Assembly: GCA_031547885.1 (NCBI GenBank)
Contig: JAVBRO010000020.1
Span: 62,001 to 126,000, forward strand
Direction of reading: 5' to 3'
Length of the DNA stretch: 64,000 nucleotides
Origin: UBA940 sp031547885
Lineage (GTDB): Bacteria > Bacteroidota > Bacteroidia > Bacteroidales > Rikenellaceae
Shown here: positions 8,489 to 17,324 of the stretch, piece after piece
Layout of the letters: every line of letters starts with the position of its first letter
How positions within the stretch are numbered: the first letter of the stretch is position 1
The notes under the pieces: model-generated
What the model was told of the DNA's origin: nothing
The model's input: the letters and a program-made list of their open reading frames with translations, nothing else
Databases searched by the model: none
Program-made: the position numbers and the translations under genes

Positions 8489-10033
8489 ATGCTAAAAAAG
8501 ATAAGAGTAGCCGTCGCAGCGATTGTATTTCTGCTGGTTACGCTGCTGTTCCTCGATTTCACCGGAACTCTGCACAAATGGTTCGGATGGCTGGCTAAAA
8601 TACAGCTCGTTCCGGCCATTCTTGCACACAGTTTAGTAATTATAGGCGCGATTCTGCTCTTCACGCTCCTGTTCGGGCGCGTGTACTGCTCGGTGGTCTG
8701 TCCGCTGGGCGTCATGCAGGACGGCATCTCGAACGTATCGGGCAGGCGAAAAGGTCATAAGAATCGTTTCCGTTATTCGGGGGCGGTGTCATGGCTGCGC
8801 TGGGGCGTGCTTGCGGTTTCCGCGGTCTGCCTTGTCGCAGGCGTGGGCGCGGTGGTGTCGCTGTTGGACCCTTACGCCGCTTTCGGACGCATCATGTCCA
8901 GCTTTTTCGCGCCGCTGTACGGATGGGGCAATAATCTGATGGCCTGGTTCGCCGAGAGGGCGGACAGCTACGCTTTCTATTCGACGGATGTGTTCGTCAA
9001 GAGTTGGATAGTACTTGGTGTGGCCGCCGTTACTCTGATCGCTGTGGCTGTACTCGCCTGGCGCAACGGGCGCACATATTGTAATACGATCTGTCCGGTC
9101 GGAACGCTTCTGGGATTCGTGTCGCGCTTCTCGATTTTCCGTCCGGCGTTCGACGGGGAGAAATGCACCAAATGCGGGGCGTGTGAAAAGGGGTGCAAGG
9201 CTTCGTGCATCGACTCCAAAAACCTGACGATAGACCAGAGCCGCTGTGTCACCTGCTTCAACTGCATCGACAAATGCAAATTCGGCGCGATGGAATACCG
9301 CCCGCACCGTTTCGGCGCGAAGAAAGAGACGGCATCCGCGCCAATCAGAGATGTCAGGGTGTCTCCTTCAATTGGCACAACTTCTTCCGCCGTCGGCGTT
9401 CCGACCGTTTCGCGCCGCAAATTCATCTCCATCGCCGCTCTCTTCGCATTCACCAATACGATTAAAGCGCAGCAGTTGCAGGTCGACGGAGGGTTGGCCG
9501 ATATCGAGGACAAGAAACGCCCCGACCGCAAAACACCTGTGACGCCCCCCGGAGCCGAAGGTGCCGCTCATCTGAAACAACACTGTTCGGCCTGCCAGCT
9601 CTGCGTATCTGCCTGCCCGAACCACATCATGCTTCCCTCGTCGAAACTTGCGACGCTGATGCAGCCCGAACTGACGTACGAGCGCGGCTACTGCCGTCCG
9701 GAATGCACCGAATGTTCGCAGGTCTGCCCGAGCGGAGCCATAAAAAAGATTACTCCGGCCGACAAGGCGGGCATCTCGATAGGGCAGGCCTACTGGATAA
9801 AGGAGAACTGCATCGTCAACACCGACCAGCGCACCTGCACGGCCTGCCAGCGCCATTGCCCGACCGGGGCGATAACGCTCGTCGCACGCGACCCGGACGA
9901 CCGCAGGTCGCTGAAAATTCCGACGGTCGACAACGCGCTCTGCATCGGATGCGGGGCGTGCGAATACGTCTGCCCGGCGCGTCCGTTCAGCGCCATCTAT
10001 GTCGAGGGGAATGTTAAACACCACACGGTCTGA
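8489..10033 (+). CDS. NapH-like membrane polyferredoxin
   Basis: A 514-residue protein starting at the ATG at 8489; an upstream TTG at 8456 would add 11 unlikely residues. The N-terminal half has several membrane helices and the motifs YCSVVCPLGVMQD and YCNTICPVGTLLGF, as in NapH/NosR-type quinol-linked electron-transfer proteins. It is followed by CTKCGACEKGC and CVTCFNCIDKC ferredoxin motifs, a linker, an internal twin-arginine-like segment SRRKFISIAALFAF (residues 308-321), then further clusters (CSACQLCVSAC, CRPECTECSQVC, CTACQRHC, CIGCGACEYVC). It probably carries electrons from the membrane to the partner reductase 4 bp downstream. Part of the linker is encoded by a sequence also found as a dispersed repeat (9385-9406). 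Confidence 0.85.
   Translation: MLKKIRVAVAAIVFLLVTLLFLDFTGTLHKWFGWLAKIQLVPAILAHSLVIIGAILLFTLLFGRVYCSVVCPLGVMQDGISNVSGRRKGHKNRFRYSGAVSWLRWGVLAVSAVCLVAGVGAVVSLLDPYAAFGRIMSSFFAPLYGWGNNLMAWFAERADSYAFYSTDVFVKSWIVLGVAAVTLIAVAVLAWRNGRTYCNTICPVGTLLGFVSRFSIFRPAFDGEKCTKCGACEKGCKASCIDSKNLTIDQSRCVTCFNCIDKCKFGAMEYRPHRFGAKKETASAPIRDVRVSPSIGTTSSAVGVPTVSRRKFISIAALFAFTNTIKAQQLQVDGGLADIEDKKRPDRKTPVTPPGAEGAAHLKQHCSACQLCVSACPNHIMLPSSKLATLMQPELTYERGYCRPECTECSQVCPSGAIKKITPADKAGISIGQAYWIKENCIVNTDQRTCTACQRHCPTGAITLVARDPDDRRSLKIPTVDNALCIGCGACEYVCPARPFSAIYVEGNVKHHTV
9385..9406 (+). repeat. Dispersed palindromic repeat core inside the polyferredoxin gene
   Basis: The 22 bases here match exactly those at 56450-56471, and 20 of them match 11539-11558, both intergenic. 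The centre CGCCGTCGGCG is itself a palindrome. Here it is read in frame as SAVGVPT in the linker before the internal twin-arginine segment. Confidence 0.8.
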
Positions 10034-10037
10034 CGCT

Positions 10038-11420
10038 ATGGAAAAGAAGGATAAAAAAGGTATGAACCGCCGCGATTTCCTCAAGGCCGCGGGCGCGGGA
10101 ACGGTCGTCACGGCGGCGGCCCTGGCTGGATGCAAACCACGCAACGCCGTCTCGGCCGAGGGCGGCGCAATCGGGGAGGTCCCGACGGATAAAATGACCT
10201 ACCGCACCAATCCGCACACCGGCGACGTGGTTTCGCTGCTGGGCTACGGCTGCATGCGCTGGCCGCTGCGCAAGAACTCCGACGGGCAGGACGAAATCGA
10301 CCAGGAGACGGTAAACGGACTTGTGGACTACGCCATAGCCCATGGCGTCAACTATTTCGACACAGCACCGCCGTATATCCGGGGATGGTCGGAAGCCGCC
10401 ACGGGGATCGCCCTTGCGCGACATCCGCGCGAAAAATTCTTCATCGCCACCAAGGCTTCAAATCCGCGCGGGCCGTTCGATCTGCCGGGTTGTATCGCCA
10501 TGTACCACAGATCCATGCGCGAGCTTCAGGTGGATTACATCGATTACTACCTGCTGCATTCGGTGGGGTCGGGCATAGATAGTTTTCACGAACGCTTTGT
10601 CGAAAACGGCTTCCTCGATTTTCTCATTGCCGAGCGCAGGGCGGGCCGCATACGCAACCTCGGCTGGTCTTTCCACGGCGACAGGGATGTTTTCGACTAC
10701 GTGTTGGCGTATAACGATATACAGTGGGATTTCTGCCAGATACAGCTCAATTACCAGGATTGGCGGCATGCCGGCGGACGCAACGTGAATGCCGAGTACC
10801 TGCTGGCCGAACTGGTGAAGAAGAACGTTCCGGCCGTCATCATGGAGCCTTTGTTGGGCGGTCGCCTCGCGAGGGTCCCGGCGCAGGCTCTCACTATGAT
10901 GAAAGAGGTGCATCCCGAAGACACCGCCGCGAAATGGGCGTTCCGATACGCCGGGACTCCCGAAACGGTGCTTACGGTGCTGAGTGGGATGGTCTATATG
11001 GAGCATCTGCAGGAGAATATCCGCACCTACGCTCCTCTCGTGCCGATAACCGCGGAAGAACAGACGACGCTCGACCGCGTGACCGAGGTTCTTGTGAACT
11101 CCGAATACATCCAGTGCACCACGTGCGAATACTGCATGCCGTGCCCCTACGGACTCGATATCCCGGGCGTTTTCGCGCACTATAACCGCTGCGTGAGCGC
11201 GGGGCAGCTGCTGAAAAGTTCGACCGACGAGAACTACCGCCGTGCGCGCCGCGATTTTCTGATAGGCTACGACCGCAGCGTCCCGAAATTGCGTCAGGCC
11301 AACCGCTGTACCGAATGTGCGGTTTGTCGTCCGAAGTGCCCGCAGAACATCGACATACCCAAAGAGATGCAGCGGGTCGACGAGTACGCCGAACTGCTGA
11401 AACAGCGTGAGGATTTCTAA
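10038..11420 (+). CDS. Tat-exported aldo/keto reductase with C-terminal ferredoxin motifs
   Basis: I choose the ATG at 10038, 4 bp after the polyferredoxin stop, giving 460 residues. The N-terminus has a twin-arginine motif (NRRDFLKAAG) and a lipobox-like LAGC, so it is probably a Tat-dependent lipoprotein. The barrel keeps the aldo/keto reductase residues in YFDTAPPY, IATKAS and YLLHSVGS. The C-terminus adds CTTCEYCMPCPYG and CTECAVCRPKCPQNI, which would hold Fe-S clusters. The tight coupling to the NapH-like polyferredoxin suggests electrons reach it from the membrane rather than NADPH alone. This is a common Bacteroidales gene pair. Substrate unknown. Confidence 0.88.
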   Translation: MEKKDKKGMNRRDFLKAAGAGTVVTAAALAGCKPRNAVSAEGGAIGEVPTDKMTYRTNPHTGDVVSLLGYGCMRWPLRKNSDGQDEIDQETVNGLVDYAIAHGVNYFDTAPPYIRGWSEAATGIALARHPREKFFIATKASNPRGPFDLPGCIAMYHRSMRELQVDYIDYYLLHSVGSGIDSFHERFVENGFLDFLIAERRAGRIRNLGWSFHGDRDVFDYVLAYNDIQWDFCQIQLNYQDWRHAGGRNVNAEYLLAELVKKNVPAVIMEPLLGGRLARVPAQALTMMKEVHPEDTAAKWAFRYAGTPETVLTVLSGMVYMEHLQENIRTYAPLVPITAEEQTTLDRVTEVLVNSEYIQCTTCEYCMPCPYGLDIPGVFAHYNRCVSAGQLLKSSTDENYRRARRDFLIGYDRSVPKLRQANRCTECAVCRPKCPQNIDIPKEMQRVDEYAELLKQREDF

Positions 11421-11453
11421 ACTAAATCACTAAGCAGGCTGCAGTGAATAAAT

Positions 11454-11569
11454 TGTCATGTCGAGTGAAGCGTAGCGGAATCGAGACATCTGATAGAGCA
11501 AAGCAAAATTCCTCTGCGCAATCAGATCCCTCGGCGAACCGCCGTCGGCGTTCCGACCTCGGGATGACA
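11454..11569. repeat. Dispersed hairpin repeat, TCATcCCGAG type (copy 1)
   Basis: The element starts TGTCATGTCGAG and ends CTCGGGATGACA, so the ends are inverted repeats. Inside are ATCAGATCCCTCGGCG and the palindromic core CGCCGTCGGCGTTCCGACC (ending 11558). It fills most of the 171-bp gap between the reductase and the next lipoprotein gene. Confidence 0.8.
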
Positions 11570-11591
11570 GAGTAAACCTTTATCTGAAACG

Positions 11592-12197
11592 ATGATCCGC
11601 GCTTTCTGCCTGCTGGCCCTTGCGGCGACCGCCTGCTCTTCACCCGAAAAGGATTTCGAGGCGGCTGTCCGCAAAGCCGTCGTGTGGCAGATGGAGACCT
11701 ATCCCGCCTCGACTCTTAAAGACCTCTACAAGAACTTTTTCCAGGACCGTTTCGGCCCCGGGCATATCATTTCGGACACCACCGCTGCGGGAAATTATCT
11801 GCGCCGCGAACTCGATTCCTATACCGAAGTTTCGGGTGCGCGGGCCGAGCCGACGGGATGGGAGCATAATTTCTTCCGCGTGAATCTTTCGGTCGTGAAG
11901 GACGGGAGCATACCCTGCGATCTTTTCCTGGACGCTTTCGTCCGCAGCGTGAACGGCATAGAGCCGCCGTCTCTCGATAAGTGGAAAGAGGAGTGGACAA
12001 CGATAGAGGCGATTATCAGTTCGATGGGCCTTGATCTTTCCGGATACGAAGAAGACCGCACGGAGATATTGCGGCGGCTGGACGGGGGCGATTACGTGGG
12101 CCACCACAGCGCCGCTTTCAACGCGGCCTATTCGCCCCATTACCGCATCGTGAGCCGTAAGATCTACGAGGAGGAGTTGCTTCCGCTACTGAAATAA
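11592..12197 (+). CDS. Conserved lipoprotein of unknown function
   Basis: A 201-residue protein with a short signal and lipobox (LAATAC, C15 as the lipid anchor). The mature part is soluble and aromatic-rich, with the stretch FFQDRFGPGHIISDTTAAGN and a C-terminal HHSAAFNAAYSPHYRIVSRK. I recognise no catalytic motif. Homologues are likely in other Bacteroidales, but I cannot name a family. It stands alone between a dispersed repeat and a terminator. Confidence 0.75.
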   Translation: MIRAFCLLALAATACSSPEKDFEAAVRKAVVWQMETYPASTLKDLYKNFFQDRFGPGHIISDTTAAGNYLRRELDSYTEVSGARAEPTGWEHNFFRVNLSVVKDGSIPCDLFLDAFVRSVNGIEPPSLDKWKEEWTTIEAIISSMGLDLSGYEEDRTEILRRLDGGDYVGHHSAAFNAAYSPHYRIVSRKIYEEELLPLLK

Positions 12198-12258
12198 AGA
12201 AAGGCCGTTATGAGAGTCAGTCATGGTCGGGTGATCATAACTGATTGACAAACAGTTA

Positions 12259-12288
12259 AACAGCGCCAATAATACGGCGCTGTTTTCT
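12259..12288 (+). terminator. Rho-independent terminator
   Basis: Stem AACAGCGCC / GGCGCTGTT with an AATAATAC loop, followed by TTTTC. It serves the lipoprotein gene ending at 12197. Confidence 0.8.
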
Positions 12289-12290
12289 TG

Positions 12291-12404
12291 TTGTCATCCC
12301 GAGGGAACTGCGAGAAACGAAGCAGGACGAGGGATCTACCTTATATTTTTATCCATATTCGGTAGATTCCTCGTCGAAACATCAGTTTCTCGCTCGGAAT
12401 GACA
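12291..12404. repeat. Dispersed hairpin repeat, TCATcCCGAG type (copy 2)
   Basis: The whole element folds on itself. The outer arms are TTGTCATCCCGAG and CTCGGAATGACAA, the middle arms GAGAAAC and GTTTCTC, and the inner arms GACGAGGGATCTACC and GGTAGATTCCTCGTC. It is the most complete inverted copy in the window. Confidence 0.85.
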
Positions 12405-12515
12405 ACACTAAACCCTCGTCTGTAACGAGGATTTAGTGTTGATAATGTGAATGTTAAAAATCTTCCGACCACTCGTGCTATGAGAGCGGCCTTTCTCATC
12501 TAAGGCTTCTCCGGG

Positions 12516-13043
12516 TTATTTAAGTGCTGTTAGCAGTTCGGGCATCATGGTCCAGATGGCGTTCTCGCTCTGGGCGGTGTAGAAATTGCCGTCGATCTCG
12601 TGCTTTTCGTCTGTGGCGATCCCCTTTTTTATCGCGGCTTTTGCCAGCGGATGCACCGCGACACGCTTTCCGTCGATAATGCCGAGACCATCATAGAACA
12701 TCGCCGCGGCGCAGTGGCCGGCCATCAGTTTGCCCGCGTCGGCGAACGCTTTCATAACGGCGGACATATCCTGGTAGTACTGCGCCCCCGCGTTCTCGCC
12801 GAACTTCGGCACCGCGTCGCCGCATGCGAATACCAGCGCATCGTACTCGCTTTCATGCCCTTTCAGGTTCGCGACGACATCGTCTGCCGTCATGGCTATG
12901 CCCGAATTCGTTACGATGTGCCTGTCGTCCGCCACAGCGAACACTTTGTAAGGGATTCCGTTTTCGAAAAACGCTTCCAGATACTGGAACAGCCCCAGTC
13001 CGTTCACCGGATTTACCGCGATTACCGCCGCTTTCTTTGCCAT
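12516..13043 (-). CDS. DJ-1/PfpI-family protein
   Basis: A 175-residue protein of the DJ-1/PfpI class I glutamine-amidotransferase-like fold. The nucleophile elbow is AGHCAAAMF with C111 preceded by H110, and Y/DALVFACGDAVPK forms the glycine-rich loop. Family members act as glyoxalases/deglycases, chaperones or stress proteins. It is divergent from an HxlR-family regulator (133-bp gap with a palindromic operator), an arrangement typical of electrophile- or redox-responsive genes, so control by that regulator is likely. Exact activity is unknown. Confidence 0.85.
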   Translation of the reverse strand: MAKKAAVIAVNPVNGLGLFQYLEAFFENGIPYKVFAVADDRHIVTNSGIAMTADDVVANLKGHESEYDALVFACGDAVPKFGENAGAQYYQDMSAVMKAFADAGKLMAGHCAAAMFYDGLGIIDGKRVAVHPLAKAAIKKGIATDEKHEIDGNFYTAQSENAIWTMMPELLTALK

Positions 13044-13105
13044 GATCTAAAATTTTTAAGTTGGATAATTGTTATTTAATGTAAGTTGGTTACTTTTGTA
13101 TAGTG

Positions 13106-13113
13106 CAAATGTA
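13106..13113 (-). promoter_or_regulatory. -7 box of the DJ-1-like gene
   Basis: The minus strand reads TACATTTG, a perfect TAnnTTTG box, about 63 nt upstream of the start codon. Confidence 0.5.
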
Positions 13114-13147
13114 AAAATTCTTTTTCCGCCAAACAAGAACGCACGGC

Positions 13148-13166
13148 AGTGTAAGGGACTTACACT
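13148..13166. promoter_or_regulatory. Palindromic operator between DJ-1-like and HxlR genes
   Basis: AGTGTAAG and CTTACACT form perfect 8-bp arms around GGA. Related half sites GTAAG and GGTTAC occur at 13081-13092, and AAAGTAACT follows at 13167. HxlR-family regulators bind short palindromes in such divergent gaps, so this is the probable site of the adjacent regulator. Confidence 0.55.
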
Positions 13167-13176
13167 AAAGTAACTA

Positions 13177-13569
13177 ATGCTGAACAGCAAGACTATGGAA
13201 GCAGAAAAAAATATTCAGAATTTTCACCCTGCGTGCAACTGCCCGGTGCGCAACGTGCTTGACAGGCTCGGCGACAAGTGGTCGATACTTGTGCTGCTGT
13301 CGCTGCATGCCAACGGGACGATGCGTTTCAGCGGCATCCACCGCTCGATCGAGGATATTTCGCAGCGCATGCTGACGGTTACCTTGCGGACGCTGGAGTC
13401 CGACGGGCTGGTGGCACGCAAGGTCTATGCGGAAGTACCCCCGCGCGTGGAATATACCGTCACGGCAATGGGAGAGAGCCTGATACCGCACATAAATTCC
13501 CTGGTGGGATGGGCGGTCGAGAATATGGCGTCGATAGAGAAATGCCGCCGGCCGCAACGGCGGATTTGA
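13177..13569 (+). CDS. HxlR-family transcriptional regulator
   Basis: A 130-residue winged-helix regulator of the HxlR/MarR-like type. The N-terminal cysteine region HPACNCPVRNVLDRLGDKWS is characteristic, with C24 and C26 as candidate redox or electrophile sensors. The winged helix follows: MRFSGIHRSIEDISQRMLTV TLRTL and the wing around PRVEYTVT. It probably represses the divergent DJ-1-like gene. Its last codons (encoding RRPQRRI and the TGA stop) lie inside a dispersed repeat that also sits at the ends of ahcY and rpsU, so the repeat supplies the stop codon here. An alternative ATG at 13192 would shorten it by five codons. Confidence 0.88.
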   Translation: MLNSKTMEAEKNIQNFHPACNCPVRNVLDRLGDKWSILVLLSLHANGTMRFSGIHRSIEDISQRMLTVTLRTLESDGLVARKVYAEVPPRVEYTVTAMGESLIPHINSLVGWAVENMASIEKCRRPQRRI

Positions 13570-13618
13570 TGATAAGAGTGGCTGCAGATCCGGCACTATC
13601 GGCACAGCGCCGCCGCCA
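13555..13618 (+). repeat. Gene-tail repeat, copy 1 (end of hxlR-type gene)
   Basis: The segment reads CGGCGGATTTGATGATAAGA and continues through AGATCCG to GGCACAGCGCCGCCGCC. It aligns with copies at 33665-33728 and 56563-56749 over about 55 bases in the same orientation relative to the upstream gene. The TGA stop of the regulator is in its ATTTGATGATAA box. Confidence 0.85.
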
Positions 13619-13640
13619 ACTGCCGCGACAGGAACCGTCT

Positions 13641-15107
<1,467 letters not shown>

Positions 15108-15129
15108 AGATAGCTATTAAATACGGCAG

Positions 15130-15137
15130 CAAATGTA
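15130..15137 (-). promoter_or_regulatory. -7 box of the RimK-type gene
   Basis: Minus strand TACATTTG, a perfect TAnnTTTG match 22 nt before the start codon. Confidence 0.5.
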
Positions 15138-15212
15138 ATTAATAAACCTTCACAAAAACACTGCCGTAAATAATATTTTTCAGAATATCGGCCCGCGTGA
15201 TAAAACAAAGAA

Positions 15213-15336
15213 TCTGTCTCAAAACAGATTTATTTGCTCCCGAATCATTGCCGTCGGTTTTAACCGACGGATGAAAACTGCGTTCCACTTACCGGGCTTT
15301 AGTCCAACTGTCTCCGTGTCTTGGGCTAAAGCCCGA
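15213..15336. repeat. Cluster of palindromes downstream of the DUF3857 operon
   Basis: Three inverted repeats lie in the 237-bp gap. TCTGTCTCAAAACAGA is at 15213-15228, a perfect 20-bp palindrome CCGTCGGTTTTAACCGACGG is at 15251-15270, and CGGGCTTTAGTCC (15293-15305) pairs with GGGCTAAAGCCCG (15323-15335). They lie just after the stop of the gene ending at 15345. They could be a terminator region or a mobile palindrome. Confidence 0.7.
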
Positions 15337-15344
15337 TGACAAGT

Positions 15345-17324
15345 TTAGTCTTTTTTGAGTATAATGACCTCGGAGAAGGCCCTGACCATATTTTCATACA
15401 TGTTTTTCAGCCCGGCGTATTCCTTCGGTTCGTAGAATGCCTTCATGGCGAATCCGGCTGCCAGCTTGATCTTGTTGCCCTCGACGGATGTCTTGTACGA
15501 TATGTTCATTATGTTGTTGCTGCGCACGAACTCGGCCGGCAGGTATTCGGCGCTGTACCCTTCGGGTATCTCTATTTCGACCTTGTAATCGCTGAGCGTG
15601 TGGAATATCAGATTGACCGGATGTGTGCGCTCCGCCTGCTTGAAAGGCGATGTCGCAGGCGCAATGTAGAGCAGCGGGTTGAGATATATCTTGTCCGGTT
15701 CCTCTCCGGCGGGTCCCGTCGAAATGTCGTATTTCATATTGATCACGAACGGTTCCGCTGTCTTCTGGAAATTTTCGGTTGTGATCTCCACGACTTTCAT
15801 CCCTTCGTTGCCTTTATACTCATCCTTCAGTTTTTCGATATCGCCGTTGTATGTACGCCGTTTCTTATAGGCGGCATTACCATCCAGGGTCTGTTTCATT
15901 TCGGCGCTTATTTTGCCTTCGGCCGGCATGATTTTCATACTGACTTCCTTGAAATCGGCAGATTCCTCATTTTGCGCGAGCACCACCCATTTCGGCTCTT
16001 TTTTCATTATAATCAAACCTTCCACGTTGGTGCATTGAGCCGGCAGTTCGTCATACCGTGCGAGGGGTGCCGTAGCGTCTGCAAAATAATCCTGACCGTC
16101 TATCCGGGCCATTGCCACAACGTTGTTCAGGAAGCGCGAGAACGGATAGTCCTTATGTATCATGCCGTTGTCCTGCGTACTCAGGGCAACCGGGTAGGCA
16201 TCGAGTCCGGCGGCCTGCATAAGCCCCGTCATGAACAGGTTGATATCTGCGGAATTCCCTGTTTTGTCTTTGAGGAACGCGGTCAGTTTCTTTTCCGCAT
16301 ATTTCGACGTATTTTTGTTCCATATATATTTGAATTTCACATAGTCGCATATAGCCTCGAATTTCTCCAGGTCGCTTTTCCCTGCGACTCCTATCTCCGG
16401 CAGTACTGTTTTGGCCTCTTTTACCGAAGCTTCCAGGTATTTGCCGAAATCGGGGTGTTTCAGCAGGTCGCTGCACAGTTCGGGCCATGTCGACATGATC
16501 TGTGTCTTCGTTCCGGTCTGGTACGACAGATAGCTCGCCAGCTGGAAATTGATATTTGCCATATAATCGTCCGTGTTCAGCAGGAACTCTTCATCGCGGA
16601 AAGCCGGCATCCTTTTCATGACATATATATTTTCCTGCTCCTTATATGTGAATCTGCCGAAGTGGTTATCTACGTTGATGTCCACATTCCTGTGTTCGTC
16701 GAATTTGGTGAGTCCCTTTGCTATGAAAGCATAGTCATAGAACGGTAATGCGCGGTAAGAGAGCCTGCTGTAAAACACGGGCATCTTTTTCTGGAACCAC
16801 CATGTCCTCATATTGAAGTAATAAACGGTTGAAATCGTGTATTTAAGCTCTATTACCGAACCGGCGCGTACGTTGGGGAAGGCTATTTTCTTTACATAAT
16901 AGTCGTCATGGACTTTTTCGTCGTATATGTTCGCTTTCGACAGTTCCGTGCGCGTTACGTTTACTCCGTCGAGATTATATGTCACCCCTTCCACCCTCAC
17001 CTTTTCAGGCAGCTGCGACGGGAAGTAATACGGAATTTTGAAATTTGCATAGTCGAGTCCGGCCTCATTGTAGATCTTGATTTTCGTCGTTACCGTCATA
17101 TGCAGTTCCAGGCCTTTCGAAGTGCCTGTTTCATACGGTACGAACCTGTAATCGCCGATCTCGAAGATCACCGCCGCTTCCGCTTCCGGATCGAACGGAT
17201 ACTGCGTCTCGTTCAATTCATAAGTGTTGGCCCGCCCGTATTCGAGAGTATAATTGGGCTCTGATTGTGCCTGCATGACCGCAGGGTACAGTAATAAGAT
17301 CAGGATCGGCAAGATTCTTTTCAT
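15345..17324 (-). CDS. DUF3857 protein with degenerate transglutaminase-like domain
   Basis: A 659-residue secreted protein with a signal peptide ending VMQAQ. The order is an N-terminal DUF3857 beta domain (about 40-300), a transglutaminase-like domain (about 320-430) and a C-terminal beta domain. At the position of the transglutaminase nucleophile it has GNSADINLFM, with Ser instead of Cys, so thiol catalysis is not expected. The gene overlaps the upstream paralogue by 4 bp (ATGA), so the pair is translationally coupled. This family is common in Bacteroidota envelopes and its function is not established. Confidence 0.85.
   Translation of the reverse strand: MKRILPILILLLYPAVMQAQSEPNYTLEYGRANTYELNETQYPFDPEAEAAVIFEIGDYRFVPYETGTSKGLELHMTVTTKIKIYNEAGLDYANFKIPYYFPSQLPEKVRVEGVTYNLDGVNVTRTELSKANIYDEKVHDDYYVKKIAFPNVRAGSVIELKYTISTVYYFNMRTWWFQKKMPVFYSRLSYRALPFYDYAFIAKGLTKFDEHRNVDINVDNHFGRFTYKEQENIYVMKRMPAFRDEEFLLNTDDYMANINFQLASYLSYQTGTKTQIMSTWPELCSDLLKHPDFGKYLEASVKEAKTVLPEIGVAGKSDLEKFEAICDYVKFKYIWNKNTSKYAEKKLTAFLKDKTGNSADINLFMTGLMQAAGLDAYPVALSTQDNGMIHKDYPFSRFLNNVVAMARIDGQDYFADATAPLARYDELPAQCTNVEGLIIMKKEPKWVVLAQNEESADFKEVSMKIMPAEGKISAEMKQTLDGNAAYKKRRTYNGDIEKLKDEYKGNEGMKVVEITTENFQKTAEPFVINMKYDISTGPAGEEPDKIYLNPLLYIAPATSPFKQAERTHPVNLIFHTLSDYKVEIEIPEGYSAEYLPAEFVRSNNIMNISYKTSVEGNKIKLAAGFAMKAFYEPKEYAGLKNMYENMVRAFSEVIILKKD

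Larger units (their letters stand above)
12198..12515. other. 318-bp gap: terminator, hairpin repeats, flanking inverted repeat
   Basis: No gene seen. The gap begins and ends with AGAAAGGCCG (12198-12207) and its complement CGGCCTTTCT (12487-12496). Between them lie a terminator (12259-12288), a long dispersed hairpin repeat (12291-12404), and a second 16-bp imperfect hairpin (12404-12419 with 12425-12440). Confidence 0.6.
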
